DNA of 60,364 bases from Haematobacter missouriensis (GTDB lineage Bacteria > Pseudomonadota > Alphaproteobacteria > Rhodobacterales > Rhodobacteraceae): positions 1 through 60,364 of the forward strand of contig NZ_JFGS01000023.1 of the NCBI RefSeq assembly GCF_000740775.1. The letters are read 5' to 3'. Below the pieces are notes generated by a model. The model was not told the origin of the DNA. It made no database searches and worked only from the letters and a program-made list of their open reading frames with translations. Each line of letters begins with the position of its first letter. Position 1 is the first letter of the stretch. Made by a program: the position numbers and the translations under genes. Positions 9,760 through 19,140 of this stretch are shown one piece after another.

Positions 9760-10418
9760 CAGCGCACCCCGTCCATACCGCGCGTTACGCGGCGTTCGTA
9801 GGCGCGCACGGCATACGAGATGACCGACGACATCGCGAAATACAGGATCAGGATCGTCACGAACGGCAGAAACGTGTTGCCGGTCTGGGAGCGGACGACC
9901 TGTGCCTGAAATGTCATATCCGCCAGCGAGATAAGGGAGACGACGGAGGTTGCCTTGAGCAGTTCGATGGCATTGTTGCCGAAGGTCGGAAGCATCAGTG
10001 GCAGCGCCTGCGGCAGGATCACGTGACGCATCCGCTGAAACCGCGTGAGATTGACGGCGGTGCAGGCCTCATGCTGATCGCGCGGCACCGAGAGGATGGC
10101 GCCTCGGACGACCTCGGCGCCATAGGCGCCCACATTCAGGCCAAGCGCCATGACCCCGGCCTGCATGGGCGTCGGTGTCCACAGTCCGGTCATGGGCAGC
10201 ACGAAATAGATCCAGAAGAGCTGCACGAAAATGGAGGTGCCGCGAAAGAACTCGATATAGACCGTCGAAAGCCAGCGGATCGGGGCGATCTGCGACAGCC
10301 GGCCAAGCCCGGCGGCGAAGGCCACGCAGAGCGCGAGGATGGAGCCCAGAACCGTCAGCAGGATCGTGACCTTGGCGCCGTTGAGAATAAGCATCAGGTA
10401 TCCAAACCAGTCGCCCAT
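9759..10418 (-). CDS. ehuC: ectoine ABC transporter permease
   Basis: A second 219-residue HisMQ-type permease, related to but distinct from its neighbour. The EAA loop reads EACTAVNLTRFQRMRHVILPQA. It follows ehuB after 60 bp, one of the longer gaps in this operon, and no strong Shine-Dalgarno is seen right before the ATG. It is expected to pair with the downstream permease in the inner membrane. Confidence 0.88.
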   Translation of the reverse strand: MGDWFGYLMLILNGAKVTILLTVLGSILALCVAFAAGLGRLSQIAPIRWLSTVYIEFFRGTSIFVQLFWIYFVLPMTGLWTPTPMQAGVMALGLNVGAYGAEVVRGAILSVPRDQHEACTAVNLTRFQRMRHVILPQALPLMLPTFGNNAIELLKATSVVSLISLADMTFQAQVVRSQTGNTFLPFVTILILYFAMSSVISYAVRAYERRVTRGMDGVR

Positions 10419-10478
10419 GCGCTGATGCCGCCTTTCTTCGTTTGGGGAGGAGGGGCAGGAGGAACCTGCCCGGCCGGA

Positions 10479-11300
10479 TCACTGCTGCGCGCAGAGCTTC
10501 TCGCGGCTGGTGGAGATCGCGGCCTGCGCCGAGAAGCCGTAGGGTTCGATGATCTTCGCGAACTCGCCAGATTGCTTGAGCTTCGCGAGTTCGACGTCGA
10601 ACGCATCCCTGAGTGCGGTGTCGCGCTTGTTGAACGCAGCGCCATCGCAATAGACAGGTGCCCCTTGCACCGGCGCAAAGACCTCTATGCTGTTGTCCCC
10701 CGATTTCGACAGCAGGTCGTTCAGCGAAAGGATCGGCAGCGAATAGGCGTCGATACGGCCATCCTGCAGCATCTTCAGCCCCGACTGGGCATCCGGAACG
10801 ACGATCAGGCGGTCGCGCGGAACGCCGGCATCAAGCGCCAGCTTCTCCTCTGTTCCACCACCGGGAGCGCCGAGCTTGGCATTGGGATCATTCGCGAAAT
10901 CGGCATATGACTTGAAGCCCTTCGGATTGCCCACCGGGATCAGAAGGGCTTCGGCATCGCAAAGGATCGGTTCGGAATAGGCCACGGCGTTGCAGCGCTC
11001 GGGCTTCATGAACAGGCCCGCAGTGATCGCATCGACGCGCCCCGCCTGAAGGCTGGGGATCATCGCGCCATAGTCGAGGATCGAGGCCTCCAGATCCGCC
11101 ACGCCTAGCGCGGCGAACACCGCGCGCGCCACGTCGGGCGCAGCGCCGGACACCTTGCCGTCGGCACCGATGGCGGTATACGGCGGCTCGTTGCCTATGG
11201 CGATGCGGACTGTGCCGACATTCTTCAGGTCTTCAAGCTTGTCCGCGAGGGCGGGCAACGGCGCCGCCAGAAGAAGGGCGGCGATCAGGGCGGTTTTCAT
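10479..11300 (-). CDS. ehuB: periplasmic ectoine/hydroxyectoine-binding protein
   Basis: A 273-residue polar amino acid-type solute-binding protein. A clean signal peptide (MKTALIAALLLAAPLPALA) ends at residue 19. The mature protein starts DKLEDLKNVGTVRIAIGNEPPYT, typical of this family, and contains FMKPERC in the ligand cleft region as in other EhuB-like proteins. An AGGAG ribosome-binding site precedes the ATG. It delivers ligand to the EhuC/EhuD channel. Specificity is inferred from the operon. Confidence 0.9.
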   Translation of the reverse strand: MKTALIAALLLAAPLPALADKLEDLKNVGTVRIAIGNEPPYTAIGADGKVSGAAPDVARAVFAALGVADLEASILDYGAMIPSLQAGRVDAITAGLFMKPERCNAVAYSEPILCDAEALLIPVGNPKGFKSYADFANDPNAKLGAPGGGTEEKLALDAGVPRDRLIVVPDAQSGLKMLQDGRIDAYSLPILSLNDLLSKSGDNSIEVFAPVQGAPVYCDGAAFNKRDTALRDAFDVELAKLKQSGEFAKIIEPYGFSAQAAISTSREKLCAQQ

Positions 11301-11320
11301 TGTTTTCTCCTGTTGGATAC

Positions 11321-12109
11321 TTATCCCACGCGCTGTCCTGCAGCGATGATCTTGCGCAGGAAGGACTTCGTGCGGTCCTCTTGCGGCGCGGTGAAAATCT
11401 GGCCCGGCGGGCCCTGCTCCACGATGCGGCCCCTATCGAAGAACAGCACACGGTCGGCGAAGTCATGGGCAAAGCCCATCTCGTGCGTGACGAGCAGCAT
11501 GGTCATGTCGGTCTCACGCGCCAGACGTTTCATGACCTCCAGCACTTCTTCCACCAACTCGGGGTCGAGGGCTGAAGTCACCTCGTCGAACAGCATGATC
11601 TGCGGCTGCAGGGCCAGGGCGCGGGCGATGGCCACACGCTGCTTCTGCCCGCCGGAAAGCTGGCTGGGCATGTGATCAGCCTTGTCCGCCAGACCCACCA
11701 TGTCCAGAAGTTCGCGCGCCCGGCGTTCGGCCTCGCTGCGCTTCTCCCCCTTGGTCAGGATCGGGGCCATGGCGATGTTCTGAAGAACGGACTTATGCGG
11801 GAACAGGTTGAAGTGCTGGAAAACCATGCCGATGTGGCGACGCATTTTGTGAAGATGCGCTTCATCCGCCGGAACCTCCGCGCCGTTCCTGTCCATGTGG
11901 TACAACGGCTCTCCGCAAAGCTCGATGCGACCGCCGGATATGTCCTCCAGCGTCATCAGGATGCGGAGGATGGTCGTCTTGCCCGACCCGGAAGGGCCGA
12001 TCAAGGCGAGCTTTTCGCCCTTTTCCACATCAAAGCTCAGGCCGTCGATGACCCGCAACGTGCCAAAGGACTTTTGCAGGTTCTGGATGCTGATGATCGG
12101 TTGGCTCAA
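11321..12109 (-). CDS. ehuA: ectoine ABC transporter ATPase
   Basis: An ABC ATPase with Walker [10 protein letters not shown], signature LSGGQKQR and Walker [13 protein letters not shown], about 262 residues. I choose a TTG start at 12109 (encoding [11 protein letters not shown] after Met), because AAGGGGG lies 6 nt upstream. Another TTG at 12145 would add 12 residues that do not resemble the family. It is the first gene of the ehu-eut-doe operon, 20 bp before ehuB. The TTG start may lower its translation relative to ehuB. Confidence 0.88.
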   Translation of the reverse strand: MSQPIISIQNLQKSFGTLRVIDGLSFDVEKGEKLALIGPSGSGKTTILRILMTLEDISGGRIELCGEPLYHMDRNGAEVPADEAHLHKMRRHIGMVFQHFNLFPHKSVLQNIAMAPILTKGEKRSEAERRARELLDMVGLADKADHMPSQLSGGQKQRVAIARALALQPQIMLFDEVTSALDPELVEEVLEVMKRLARETDMTMLLVTHEMGFAHDFADRVLFFDRGRIVEQGPPGQIFTAPQEDRTKSFLRKIIAAGQRVG

Positions 12110-12212
12110 TGCGTCCCCCTTGCTGCCTTGAAACCTTTGCAGCAAGACGAAATCAGTTCAATAGCAAAATAATATCATGACAATATTCGGGTGTCATGCC
12201 TACCTGACACGC
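12110..12212 (-). promoter_or_regulatory. ehu operon promoter region with candidate EnuR operator
   Basis: An AT-rich gap separates the enuR stop from ehuA. It contains an imperfect dyad centred in AATATCATGACAATATT (12171-12187), with arms AATAT and ATATT. MocR-type repressors bind repeated or dyad sites at the promoters they control, so this is a reasonable EnuR operator. A TTGTCA element on the minus strand inside the dyad could be a -35 box. No experiment supports this assignment. Confidence 0.45.
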
Positions 12213-13619
12213 CTAACCAATGAGCGGAAGCGGGGTTTCCACTGCCCCCTCCAATGTCTCAGAGACAAAGGACAGGCCCCTGCGCAAATCATCGGCGCTT
12301 GTTGAGCCCAGGGCGATTCGTACGGCATCGCGCCTGTTGCGATCGTCCAGGCGAAAGGCACGCCCCGAAGCTATGGCCACGCCGCGCTGCCGGGCCTGCG
12401 CCACGAAGTCTTCCTCATTGCGGCCCGGCGGCAGCTCCAGCCACACGTGCAGGCTCTGCGGATGAGCGCGAAAGGTTGCCGTGCCAAGGCACTCGCGCGC
12501 AATCTGGTGGCGTTCGCGCAATGCGTCACGCTGCCACGATATCAGCCTTGTGACCGTTCCATCATTGATCCAATGGCTCAGCAGTTCGACCATTGCGGGT
12601 GTCGCCATCCAGTTTGTGACCAAGTGCCGGTTGGCCGCTGCCAGAGCGATACGCGGCGGCGCTACCAGCCAGGCGACACGCAGCCCGGGCAGCGTCGTCT
12701 TGGTGAACCCGTTGATATGCAGCACACGCTCGGGTGCCAATACGGCCAGCGGGGGCGGACGATCGTCGATCATCGTGTTCAGTATGTCGTTCTCGATGAT
12801 GAGGATGTCGTGCCGGCGGCAGATCTCGGTCAGCTCGACGCGCCGCTCGGCGCCGCTGACGATGGCCATCGGATTGACAGCCGACGGTTGGGTGTAGAGC
12901 GCATACAGATTTCCCTTTCGGGCAACGTGGTCGAGCGCCTCGGGAATGATCCCCTCGTCATCCACCGGAAGACCCTCGAGATGGATCCCCAGATATTTGC
13001 ACAGGGGCATGAGCAGGTGATGCGTCAGCGATGCCGCCGCCAGCGTCGCGCCCGCCGGAACGGCAGTCATCACCGCTGTCGTGATGGCGGATGTGGCGCC
13101 GTCGGTCAGGATTATATTTTCGGCGGCGACGTCGATACCCGTCCGGCGGAGCCACTTGGCAGCGACCTGCAGATGCTGTGGCAGGACCGAATTCGGACGG
13201 AAGGAGAGGGCGGCGGAGGCAGTCAGGTTCTCCGCGACCCAGTGCAACCCCTTGCGGAAGGTTTCCACATGCATCTGGGTCGTGACAGGCTTCAAAATCG
13301 ACAGGTCGATCAGCCCACCCAAGCGCTCTGACAGATACGGCGGGGCGTTTTCCGCACCTGCCGGCAACACGAACGAGCCGCGGCCGACTTCTCCCGCCAC
13401 CAGCCCCCGTCGGATCAGTTCCTCATACGCGCGGGAGACGGTTTGCACGGAAAGGCCCATCTCATCGGCGAGCTTGCGATGGGGCGGCAGTTGCGCACCG
13501 GCGGCCACAAGCCCGTCCCGGATGGCGCGGGCATACTGCTCGGCCAGCGAAAGATAGGCTGGGCGGTGCAGGGCCGCAGGGTCGGGACGCCATATTGTCA
13601 TGATTTCATCTCGGATCAA
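12213..13619 (-). CDS. enuR: MocR/GntR-type PLP-dependent regulator of ectoine catabolism
   Basis: A 468-residue MocR regulator. Residues ~15-85 form a GntR winged helix (LPPHRKLADEMGLSVQTVSRAYEEL), followed by a class I aminotransferase domain with the PLP lysine in NGFTKTTLPGLRVAWL (Lys307, or 301 if translation starts at the Met at 13601). Known EnuR proteins repress the ectoine import and catabolism genes and are relieved by N-acetyl-diaminobutyrate or diaminobutyrate bound at the PLP. It lies directly upstream of ehuA in the same direction. An AsnC-type regulator, often found in such clusters, is absent here. Confidence 0.9.
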   Translation of the reverse strand: MIRDEIMTIWRPDPAALHRPAYLSLAEQYARAIRDGLVAAGAQLPPHRKLADEMGLSVQTVSRAYEELIRRGLVAGEVGRGSFVLPAGAENAPPYLSERLGGLIDLSILKPVTTQMHVETFRKGLHWVAENLTASAALSFRPNSVLPQHLQVAAKWLRRTGIDVAAENIILTDGATSAITTAVMTAVPAGATLAAASLTHHLLMPLCKYLGIHLEGLPVDDEGIIPEALDHVARKGNLYALYTQPSAVNPMAIVSGAERRVELTEICRRHDILIIENDILNTMIDDRPPPLAVLAPERVLHINGFTKTTLPGLRVAWLVAPPRIALAAANRHLVTNWMATPAMVELLSHWINDGTVTRLISWQRDALRERHQIARECLGTATFRAHPQSLHVWLELPPGRNEEDFVAQARQRGVAIASGRAFRLDDRNRRDAVRIALGSTSADDLRRGLSFVSETLEGAVETPLPLIG

Positions 13620-14344
13620 TTCAGCAGATTGGCAAGAACAATCTTAACCCATATCGCATCAGCCCTCCTAAAGGGGAGCCAGCATGTTTGACAGGCTTGT
13701 GCGCAGGTGGGTCCGGTGTTTGGACCGACATCATGGCCCCACCGCCCTGCGATCCTGGGCACGCCCTGCCCTCTATCCAATAACGAACGCCCCGTGTCCC
13801 TGACCAGAAACAAGCGTGCGCCTCAAGAGGCGAGACAAGCATCACCCATGAGCTCGTGCCAAAAGGGTTGTGAGAGTTTGCGCCCTCCGGCGCACGGCTC
13901 CGTGCCGCACCATGCAGGTGGAGGGGCGGGCGATCGAAGTGATGTCCGTCCGCTCCGCATAGGCGCACTGTCCCGGACTCACGAACCGGAGCGTGCAGTT
14001 CTTCGGCAGAAAAACGCCCGCAAGATCAGCTCCGAAAAACCAATCCTCACCGACAGGCGCATCGTACCTGTTACCCTGCTGAAAACGGCTTTCTGGCCTA
14101 TGTTGGAGCGGAAATCGTTCGCAATCTGACCATATTCACCCCGAAATCTATATATCTCCGGACGTTTCCGGGCCGATTTTCCGATTTCCCGCGCATAGGC
14201 CCGCGCAAGGGATGCTATTTCAGGACTTTTGCAGCAGCCTGCTAGGACCATGAGCACCCTCAGCAGGCCCCTCCAGGTCATTGAATACGGATTCCGAAAC
14301 GTCGCTCTGCCACGGAGGGCAGCCTTCGTGCGCAGGAGTGCAGC
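13620..14344. other. gene-free stretch with one dispersed repeat copy
   Basis: No credible gene is seen between enuR and the CodA-like gene. The right half holds the repeat copy 14072-14241. Position 13620-13680 just upstream of enuR is moderately AT-rich and likely contains its promoter. The remainder shows no motif I recognise. Confidence 0.55.
14072..14241 (+). repeat. ~170-bp MITE-like element
   Basis: It runs from ACCCTGCTGAAAA to TTTTGCAGCAGCCTG and shares the interior block ttggagcggaaatcgttcgcaat with the copy at 1208. It is about 15 bp longer than the other copies, from a small internal insertion near its right end. It lies close to the 3' end of the CodA-like gene. Confidence 0.7.
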
Positions 14345-15634
14345 CTACCGGGCGGGGCGGAAATCCAGTCCAGGATCGATACGGACGGGACGGTCTTTCA
14401 GCGAGAGCGTGGCGGTCAAGGGAGGTGTGCTGCTGATCACGCGCCCTCCCCGCAGCACAAAAAGCCGCGCCGGTTTGAGCCGGATGGCCTCGGTCACATC
14501 GGCGGCCTGCAACACGACCAGATCCGCGCGGCATCCCGGCGCCAGGCCATAATCCGCAAGGCCCATCGCCCTCGCCGGGTTGAGCGTGATCGCCTCGAAA
14601 AGCCGGGTCTTGTCGGCAACGCTGCCCATCTGCGCCACGTGGACGGCCATATGCGCGACCTCGATCATGTCGGCCGAGCCCATTGAGTACCACGGGTCCA
14701 TGCAGCAATCCTGCCCCAGCGAGACATTGATCCCCGCCGCCATCAGTTCCGGCACCCGCGTCATGCCCCGCCGCTTCGGGTAGGTGTCGTGTCGTCCCTG
14801 AAGCATGATGTTGATGAGCGGATTTGGGATCGCATGTATCCGCGCCTCGGCCATCAGCGGGATGAGCTTGGAGACGTAGTAATTGTCCATGGAATGCATG
14901 GAGCTGAGATGGGATCCCGTCACCCTGCCCTCGAGACCGAAGCGGATCGTCTGCGCGGTCAGGGTCTCTATATGGCGGCTCAACGGGTCATCGGTCTCGT
15001 CGCAATGCATGTCCACCCGGAGGCCGCGATCTGCGGCGATGCGGCAGAGCGCTTCGACAGAGGCGCGGCCATCCTCCATCGTGCGTTCGAAATGCGGGAT
15101 GCCGCCGACGATCTCCACCCCCATGTCGAGCGCCCGCTCCAGCGTCGCTGCGCCCTCCGGCGTCCGGTAGTAGCCGTCCTGCGGAAAAGCCACCAGTTGC
15201 AGGTCGATGTAGTCCCGGACAAGGTCGCGCACCTCCAGAAGCGCCTCTGCCGTCACCAGGCGCGGATCGGAGGTGTCGACATGGCTGCGGATATGCAAAA
15301 GCCCTCGGCTCACCGCAAGGTCGCAGTAGCGGAGCGCCCTTTCCACAAGAGCCTCCCTGGTCAGCAGCGGGCGGAGCTCCCCCCAGAGCGCGATACCCTC
15401 CAGCAACGTGCCCGACACATTCATCCGCGGCAGCCCGAGAGACAGGGTCGCATCCATGTGGAAATGCGGATCGCAGAAGGCGGGGCTGACAAGCCGCGCA
15501 GTCGCGTCGATCACCTGCCCCGCCTCGGCGGTGATCCCCTGCTCCACCGCAGCGATATGGCCCGCCCTTATGGCGATGTCGATGCCCTCCCGCCCGTCGG
15601 GGAGGTTGGCGTTGCGGATGAGGGTATCGAACAT
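14345..15634 (-). CDS. cytosine deaminase-like amidohydrolase (CodA family)
   Basis: The 429-residue protein aligns by eye along its full length with E. coli cytosine deaminase. All metal and catalytic positions are kept at a constant offset of four: His57 and His59 (DPHFHMD), His210 and Glu213 (HCDETDD), His242 and Asp309 (GQDCCMDPW). The substrate-contacting Gln in AFPQDG is also kept. The residue matching E. coli Asp314, next to the catalytic Asp and known to shape substrate choice, is Cys310 here. The enzyme therefore probably deaminates or hydrolyses a cytosine-like ring, but cytosine itself is not certain. It is the last gene of a BMP-type importer operon. Confidence 0.8.
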   Translation of the reverse strand: MFDTLIRNANLPDGREGIDIAIRAGHIAAVEQGITAEAGQVIDATARLVSPAFCDPHFHMDATLSLGLPRMNVSGTLLEGIALWGELRPLLTREALVERALRYCDLAVSRGLLHIRSHVDTSDPRLVTAEALLEVRDLVRDYIDLQLVAFPQDGYYRTPEGAATLERALDMGVEIVGGIPHFERTMEDGRASVEALCRIAADRGLRVDMHCDETDDPLSRHIETLTAQTIRFGLEGRVTGSHLSSMHSMDNYYVSKLIPLMAEARIHAIPNPLINIMLQGRHDTYPKRRGMTRVPELMAAGINVSLGQDCCMDPWYSMGSADMIEVAHMAVHVAQMGSVADKTRLFEAITLNPARAMGLADYGLAPGCRADLVVLQAADVTEAIRLKPARLFVLRGGRVISSTPPLTATLSLKDRPVRIDPGLDFRPAR

Positions 15635-15645
15635 CGTATGGCCTT

Positions 15646-16590
15646 TCAGCGTTCGCCACGGCGGTAGGGTTGCATGAGCGCCTGCGGCACGCGGGCGCGG
15701 CGCGCCATCACCGCCAGCGCGATGATCGCAAGCACATAGGGTATCATGAGAAATATCTGGTAGGGGATCTGGCCGCTGAACCCGGCCTGAAGGCGGAGTT
15801 GAAACGCATCGAAGAATGCGAAAAGCAGCGCACCCGCCAGCGCGCGGAGCGGGCGCCAGGAGGAAAAGACCACCAGCGCGATACAGATCCATCCCCGTCC
15901 CTGCACCATGGTGGGGATGAAGCTATCGAAGGCCGACAGAGTGAGGAACGCACCCCCCGCTCCCATGAGCGCCGAACCCGCGATCACCGCGCCATAGCGG
16001 ACGGCCATCGGGTTGATACCCTGCGCCTCGGCGGCATGGGGGTTTTCGCCCGTCATGCGGATCGCGAGCCCGAGCGGCGTGCGGAACAGGATCCAGCCCA
16101 TCAGCAGCGCGAGCACAAAGGCGAGGTAGGTGGGCGCGGTCTGACTGAACAGTGCCTGACCGAAGAACGGCAGATCCGACAGACCCGGGATCGCCAGCGG
16201 GGCAAAGGGTGTGATCTTGGGCGGAGTGCCCTGTATGGCGACCAGCAAGCGAAAGAGGTAATAGCTGAGGCTGGAGGCGAAAAGCGTCACCCCCAGCCCC
16301 GCGACATGCTGCGAAAGGCCGAGCGTCACCGTCAATACGGCATGCAGCAAGCCAAAGAGAGCCCCTGCGGCCGCGGCCGCGATCAACCCCGTCCAGAGAT
16401 CGTGCCCCTGAAAGACCGTCAGCCAGCCAATCATCGCGCCGAAGGTCATGATCCCCTCGATCCCGAGATTGAGCACTCCCGCCCGCTCGCAGAGCAATGC
16501 TCCGAGCGTGCCGAAGATCAGCGGCGTCGCGATCCGCAGCACCGCCGCCCAGAGACCGGCAGAGGCAAGGATGTCGAACAGATCGGTCAT
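15646..16590 (-). CDS. BMP-type ABC transporter permease, second subunit
   Basis: A 314-residue polytopic permease of the branched-chain/ribose (BPD_transp_2) type, similar to nucleoside-importer subunits such as NupQ/YufQ. The landmark is LCERAGVLNLGIEGIMTFGAM near residue 35. It overlaps the preceding permease by 4 bp and is followed after 11 bp by the CodA-like gene. It should form the membrane channel with its partner permease. Confidence 0.85.
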   Translation of the reverse strand: MTDLFDILASAGLWAAVLRIATPLIFGTLGALLCERAGVLNLGIEGIMTFGAMIGWLTVFQGHDLWTGLIAAAAAGALFGLLHAVLTVTLGLSQHVAGLGVTLFASSLSYYLFRLLVAIQGTPPKITPFAPLAIPGLSDLPFFGQALFSQTAPTYLAFVLALLMGWILFRTPLGLAIRMTGENPHAAEAQGINPMAVRYGAVIAGSALMGAGGAFLTLSAFDSFIPTMVQGRGWICIALVVFSSWRPLRALAGALLFAFFDAFQLRLQAGFSGQIPYQIFLMIPYVLAIIALAVMARRARVPQALMQPYRRGER

Positions 16591-17636
16591 CGACGGATCC
16601 TGTATTGCGTGAAGAAGAGGGCGACGAGCATCGACAGCAGGGCAAGCGCCACCGTGACATCGGCGATATAGCTTGGAACGGCGAGCGCCCGGCTCATCGC
16701 ATCGGCGCCCACGAACATCGTCGCGGTGAAGAGCGCGGCGAGGACCACCCCGAGTGGGTTGAGATTCGCCAGCATCGCCACCACGATGCCGGAATAGCCA
16801 TACCCCGGGGAGAGTTCCGTCGTCACGTAGCCCATGACGCCCATCACCTCCATCGCGCCCGCCAGGCCCGCCAAGCCCCCGGAGATCATGGCGACCCCGA
16901 TCAGCGTCCGCCCGAGAGGCACTCCCGCGAATGCCGCCGCTGCGGGGCTGAGGCCCGCCGCCCGCGCCCGCATTCCGAAGACGGTCCGCGCCTGCACCCA
17001 CTGGATCAGCACCGCCAGCCCCAGCGCCACGATCAACCCGATATGCAGCCGCGACCGTGCGACGATGCTGGGCAGGGTTGCATTGTCATCGACCGGGATC
17101 GACTGGGGCCAGCCGAAAGCCATCGGGTCCTTCAGCACAGTGTCGATCAGCATGGAGACAAGGAGGATGGCGACGAAGTTCAGAAGCAGCGTCGTCACCA
17201 CCTCGTCCACTCCGAAGCGAAGCCGGAGCCACAGGGGAATGAGCAGGAGTGCCGCCCCCGCCATGGCGCCGGTCAGGAACAGCAGCGGGATCTGGATGAC
17301 TGCGGGCAATCCGGCAAAAGCGGTGCCGCTGGCCGCGGCGACCGCGATCGCGCCCATGTAGAATTGTCCCTCCGCCCCGATGTTCCAGAGCCGTGCGCGG
17401 AAGGCGACCGCGGCTGCGAGACCCGTCAGGATCAGTGGGATCGCGCGTGTCAGCGTCTCGGTTATCGCAAGACGGGAGCCGAAGGCGCCGGTTGCGATCC
17501 GCCCGAACGCGTCCAGCACCGGCGCACCCGCCATGGCGATGAGCCCGCCGCTGATCAGCAGCGCCACCGCAACGGCGATTAGCGGTGCCAGCAGGAGAAG
17601 CGCGGCGGGGCGTTCTGCACGGCGTTCAAACCGCAT
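16587..17636 (-). CDS. BMP-type ABC transporter permease, first subunit
   Basis: A 349-residue polytopic permease resembling NupP/YufP. It carries the family hallmark FRARLWNIGAEGQFYMGAI around residues 80-100 and about eight to ten hydrophobic segments. The N-terminus is basic ([10 protein letters not shown]) before the first membrane segment, as expected. It overlaps the ATPase gene by 11 bp, so the two are likely translationally coupled. Confidence 0.85.
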   Translation of the reverse strand: MRFERRAERPAALLLLAPLIAVAVALLISGGLIAMAGAPVLDAFGRIATGAFGSRLAITETLTRAIPLILTGLAAAVAFRARLWNIGAEGQFYMGAIAVAAASGTAFAGLPAVIQIPLLFLTGAMAGAALLLIPLWLRLRFGVDEVVTTLLLNFVAILLVSMLIDTVLKDPMAFGWPQSIPVDDNATLPSIVARSRLHIGLIVALGLAVLIQWVQARTVFGMRARAAGLSPAAAAFAGVPLGRTLIGVAMISGGLAGLAGAMEVMGVMGYVTTELSPGYGYSGIVVAMLANLNPLGVVLAALFTATMFVGADAMSRALAVPSYIADVTVALALLSMLVALFFTQYRIRR

Positions 17637-19140
17637 GCGCCGCCCCCCACTCGCCCGCCATCATCAGGCCGAGCCGCCGCGCATCGGCAGACTCCGTCGG
17701 AATGGCAGGCGACAGCCGACCACCCACGATGGCATGGATGCGATCCGAGAGCGCCATGACTTCCTCCAGATCCTCGGAGATGAGCAGCACCGCGGTGCCT
17801 TGCCGCCGGGCATCGAGCAGACGCGCATGCACGGCGGCAACGGCCCCCTCGTCCAGCCCGCGTGCCGGCTGCGCGGCGATGAGGATGCGGGGCGGTTCAA
17901 TCAGGTTACGGCCGAGGATGAGCTTCTGCATGTTCCCCCCTGAGAGCAGCCGGACGCGGCTCGTCGGCGTGCCACCGCGCACGTCGAACCGGGTGATGAT
18001 CTCCTGCGTGCGCCCGATGGCGGCCTGCTGATTGACGAGGCCGAAGCGCGCATACCGGGCCAGACGCTCCAGCACGACGTTCTCCCACAAGGTCATCTCC
18101 CCCACGGTGCCCTCATGGTTCCGGTCCTCGGGGATCCGGCCGATACCCGCCGCGATGGCCCCCGGAACCGTGAGCCGGTCCAATCGCTCGCCATGAAGCA
18201 GGAGGTCGCCCTCCGTCCAGCGCGCCATGCCGCCCAGCACCCGTGCAAGCGGCGTCTGACCGTTCCCGGAGACGCCGATCACGCCCAGAACCTCACCCTC
18301 ATGGAGGCGGAAGCTCACGGATTTCAGCCGCTCCACGCCGCCGTCGCGCAGCGTCAACCCTGCCGCCTCCAGAACGACGGGGCCGGGTGTCGCTGGCGCG
18401 CGGCGCGGGCGTTCGACCGCCCGCCCCACCATCAGCTCCGCCAGTTCCCCCTTGCTCGTCTCCGCCGCGCGACGCTCCGCCACGAGCTTGCCGCCCCGCA
18501 GCACGGCCACGCGATCGGCGGTGGCCATCACCTCCTCCAGCTTGTGGGAGATGAAGATGAGCGACAGGCCCTGCCGCGCCATTTCCTTGAGGGTGGAGAA
18601 CAACCGGGTGGATTCCTGCGTGGTCAGCACCGCGGTCGGCTCGTCCAGCACGAGGATCTGCGCATCGTTGTAGAGCGCCTTCAGGATTTCCACCCGCTGC
18701 TGCTCTCCGACCGACAGATCGCCCAGCCGCGCGTCCGGCGCGACGCTGAGACCGAACCGGTCGGAGATGGCGGTTAGCTTCGCCCGCGCGGCCTCTGTCG
18801 CGGAGCGGGGGCGCCAGAGGCTCTCCGTCCCCGTCATGACATTCTCCAGCACCGTAAGATTGGGCGCGAGCGAAAAGTGCTGATGCACCATGCCGATCCC
18901 CGCCCGTATCGCGGCACGGGGCCGCCCCGGTGGCAGCTCCGCCCCCATGACCCTGATATGCCCGGTATCCGGGGTGTAGTGGCCGAAGAGAATGCTCATC
19001 AGGGTCGTCTTGCCCGCGCCGTTCTCTCCCAGCAGGGCAAGGATCTCTCCCCTGTCGAGGGTCAGGGTTATCGCATCGTTGGCCAGCGTGGCGCCAAAGC
19101 GCTTGGAGACATCGACGATCTCGAGAACGGCATCGCTCAT
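17626..19140 (-). CDS. ABC transporter ATPase with two nucleotide-binding domains
   Basis: A 504-residue fused ATPase of the sugar/nucleoside type. The N-terminal domain has Walker [10 protein letters not shown], signature LSVGEQQR and Walker [12 protein letters not shown]. The C-terminal domain has a degenerate Walker A (GVSGNGQTP), signature LLSGGNMQK and a Walker B-like [12 protein letters not shown], so, as in related importers, one site is probably catalytically weak. It follows the amidase with a 4-bp overlap. It energises import by the two permeases. Confidence 0.88.
   Translation of the reverse strand: MSDAVLEIVDVSKRFGATLANDAITLTLDRGEILALLGENGAGKTTLMSILFGHYTPDTGHIRVMGAELPPGRPRAAIRAGIGMVHQHFSLAPNLTVLENVMTGTESLWRPRSATEAARAKLTAISDRFGLSVAPDARLGDLSVGEQQRVEILKALYNDAQILVLDEPTAVLTTQESTRLFSTLKEMARQGLSLIFISHKLEEVMATADRVAVLRGGKLVAERRAAETSKGELAELMVGRAVERPRRAPATPGPVVLEAAGLTLRDGGVERLKSVSFRLHEGEVLGVIGVSGNGQTPLARVLGGMARWTEGDLLLHGERLDRLTVPGAIAAGIGRIPEDRNHEGTVGEMTLWENVVLERLARYARFGLVNQQAAIGRTQEIITRFDVRGGTPTSRVRLLSGGNMQKLILGRNLIEPPRILIAAQPARGLDEGAVAAVHARLLDARRQGTAVLLISEDLEEVMALSDRIHAIVGGRLSPAIPTESADARRLGLMMAGEWGAAHAV

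Noticed and set aside
13621-13968. A 115-codon minus-strand open frame upstream of enuR
   Set aside because: No recognisable motif, and codon pattern and residue mix look random. It lies where the enuR promoter should be.
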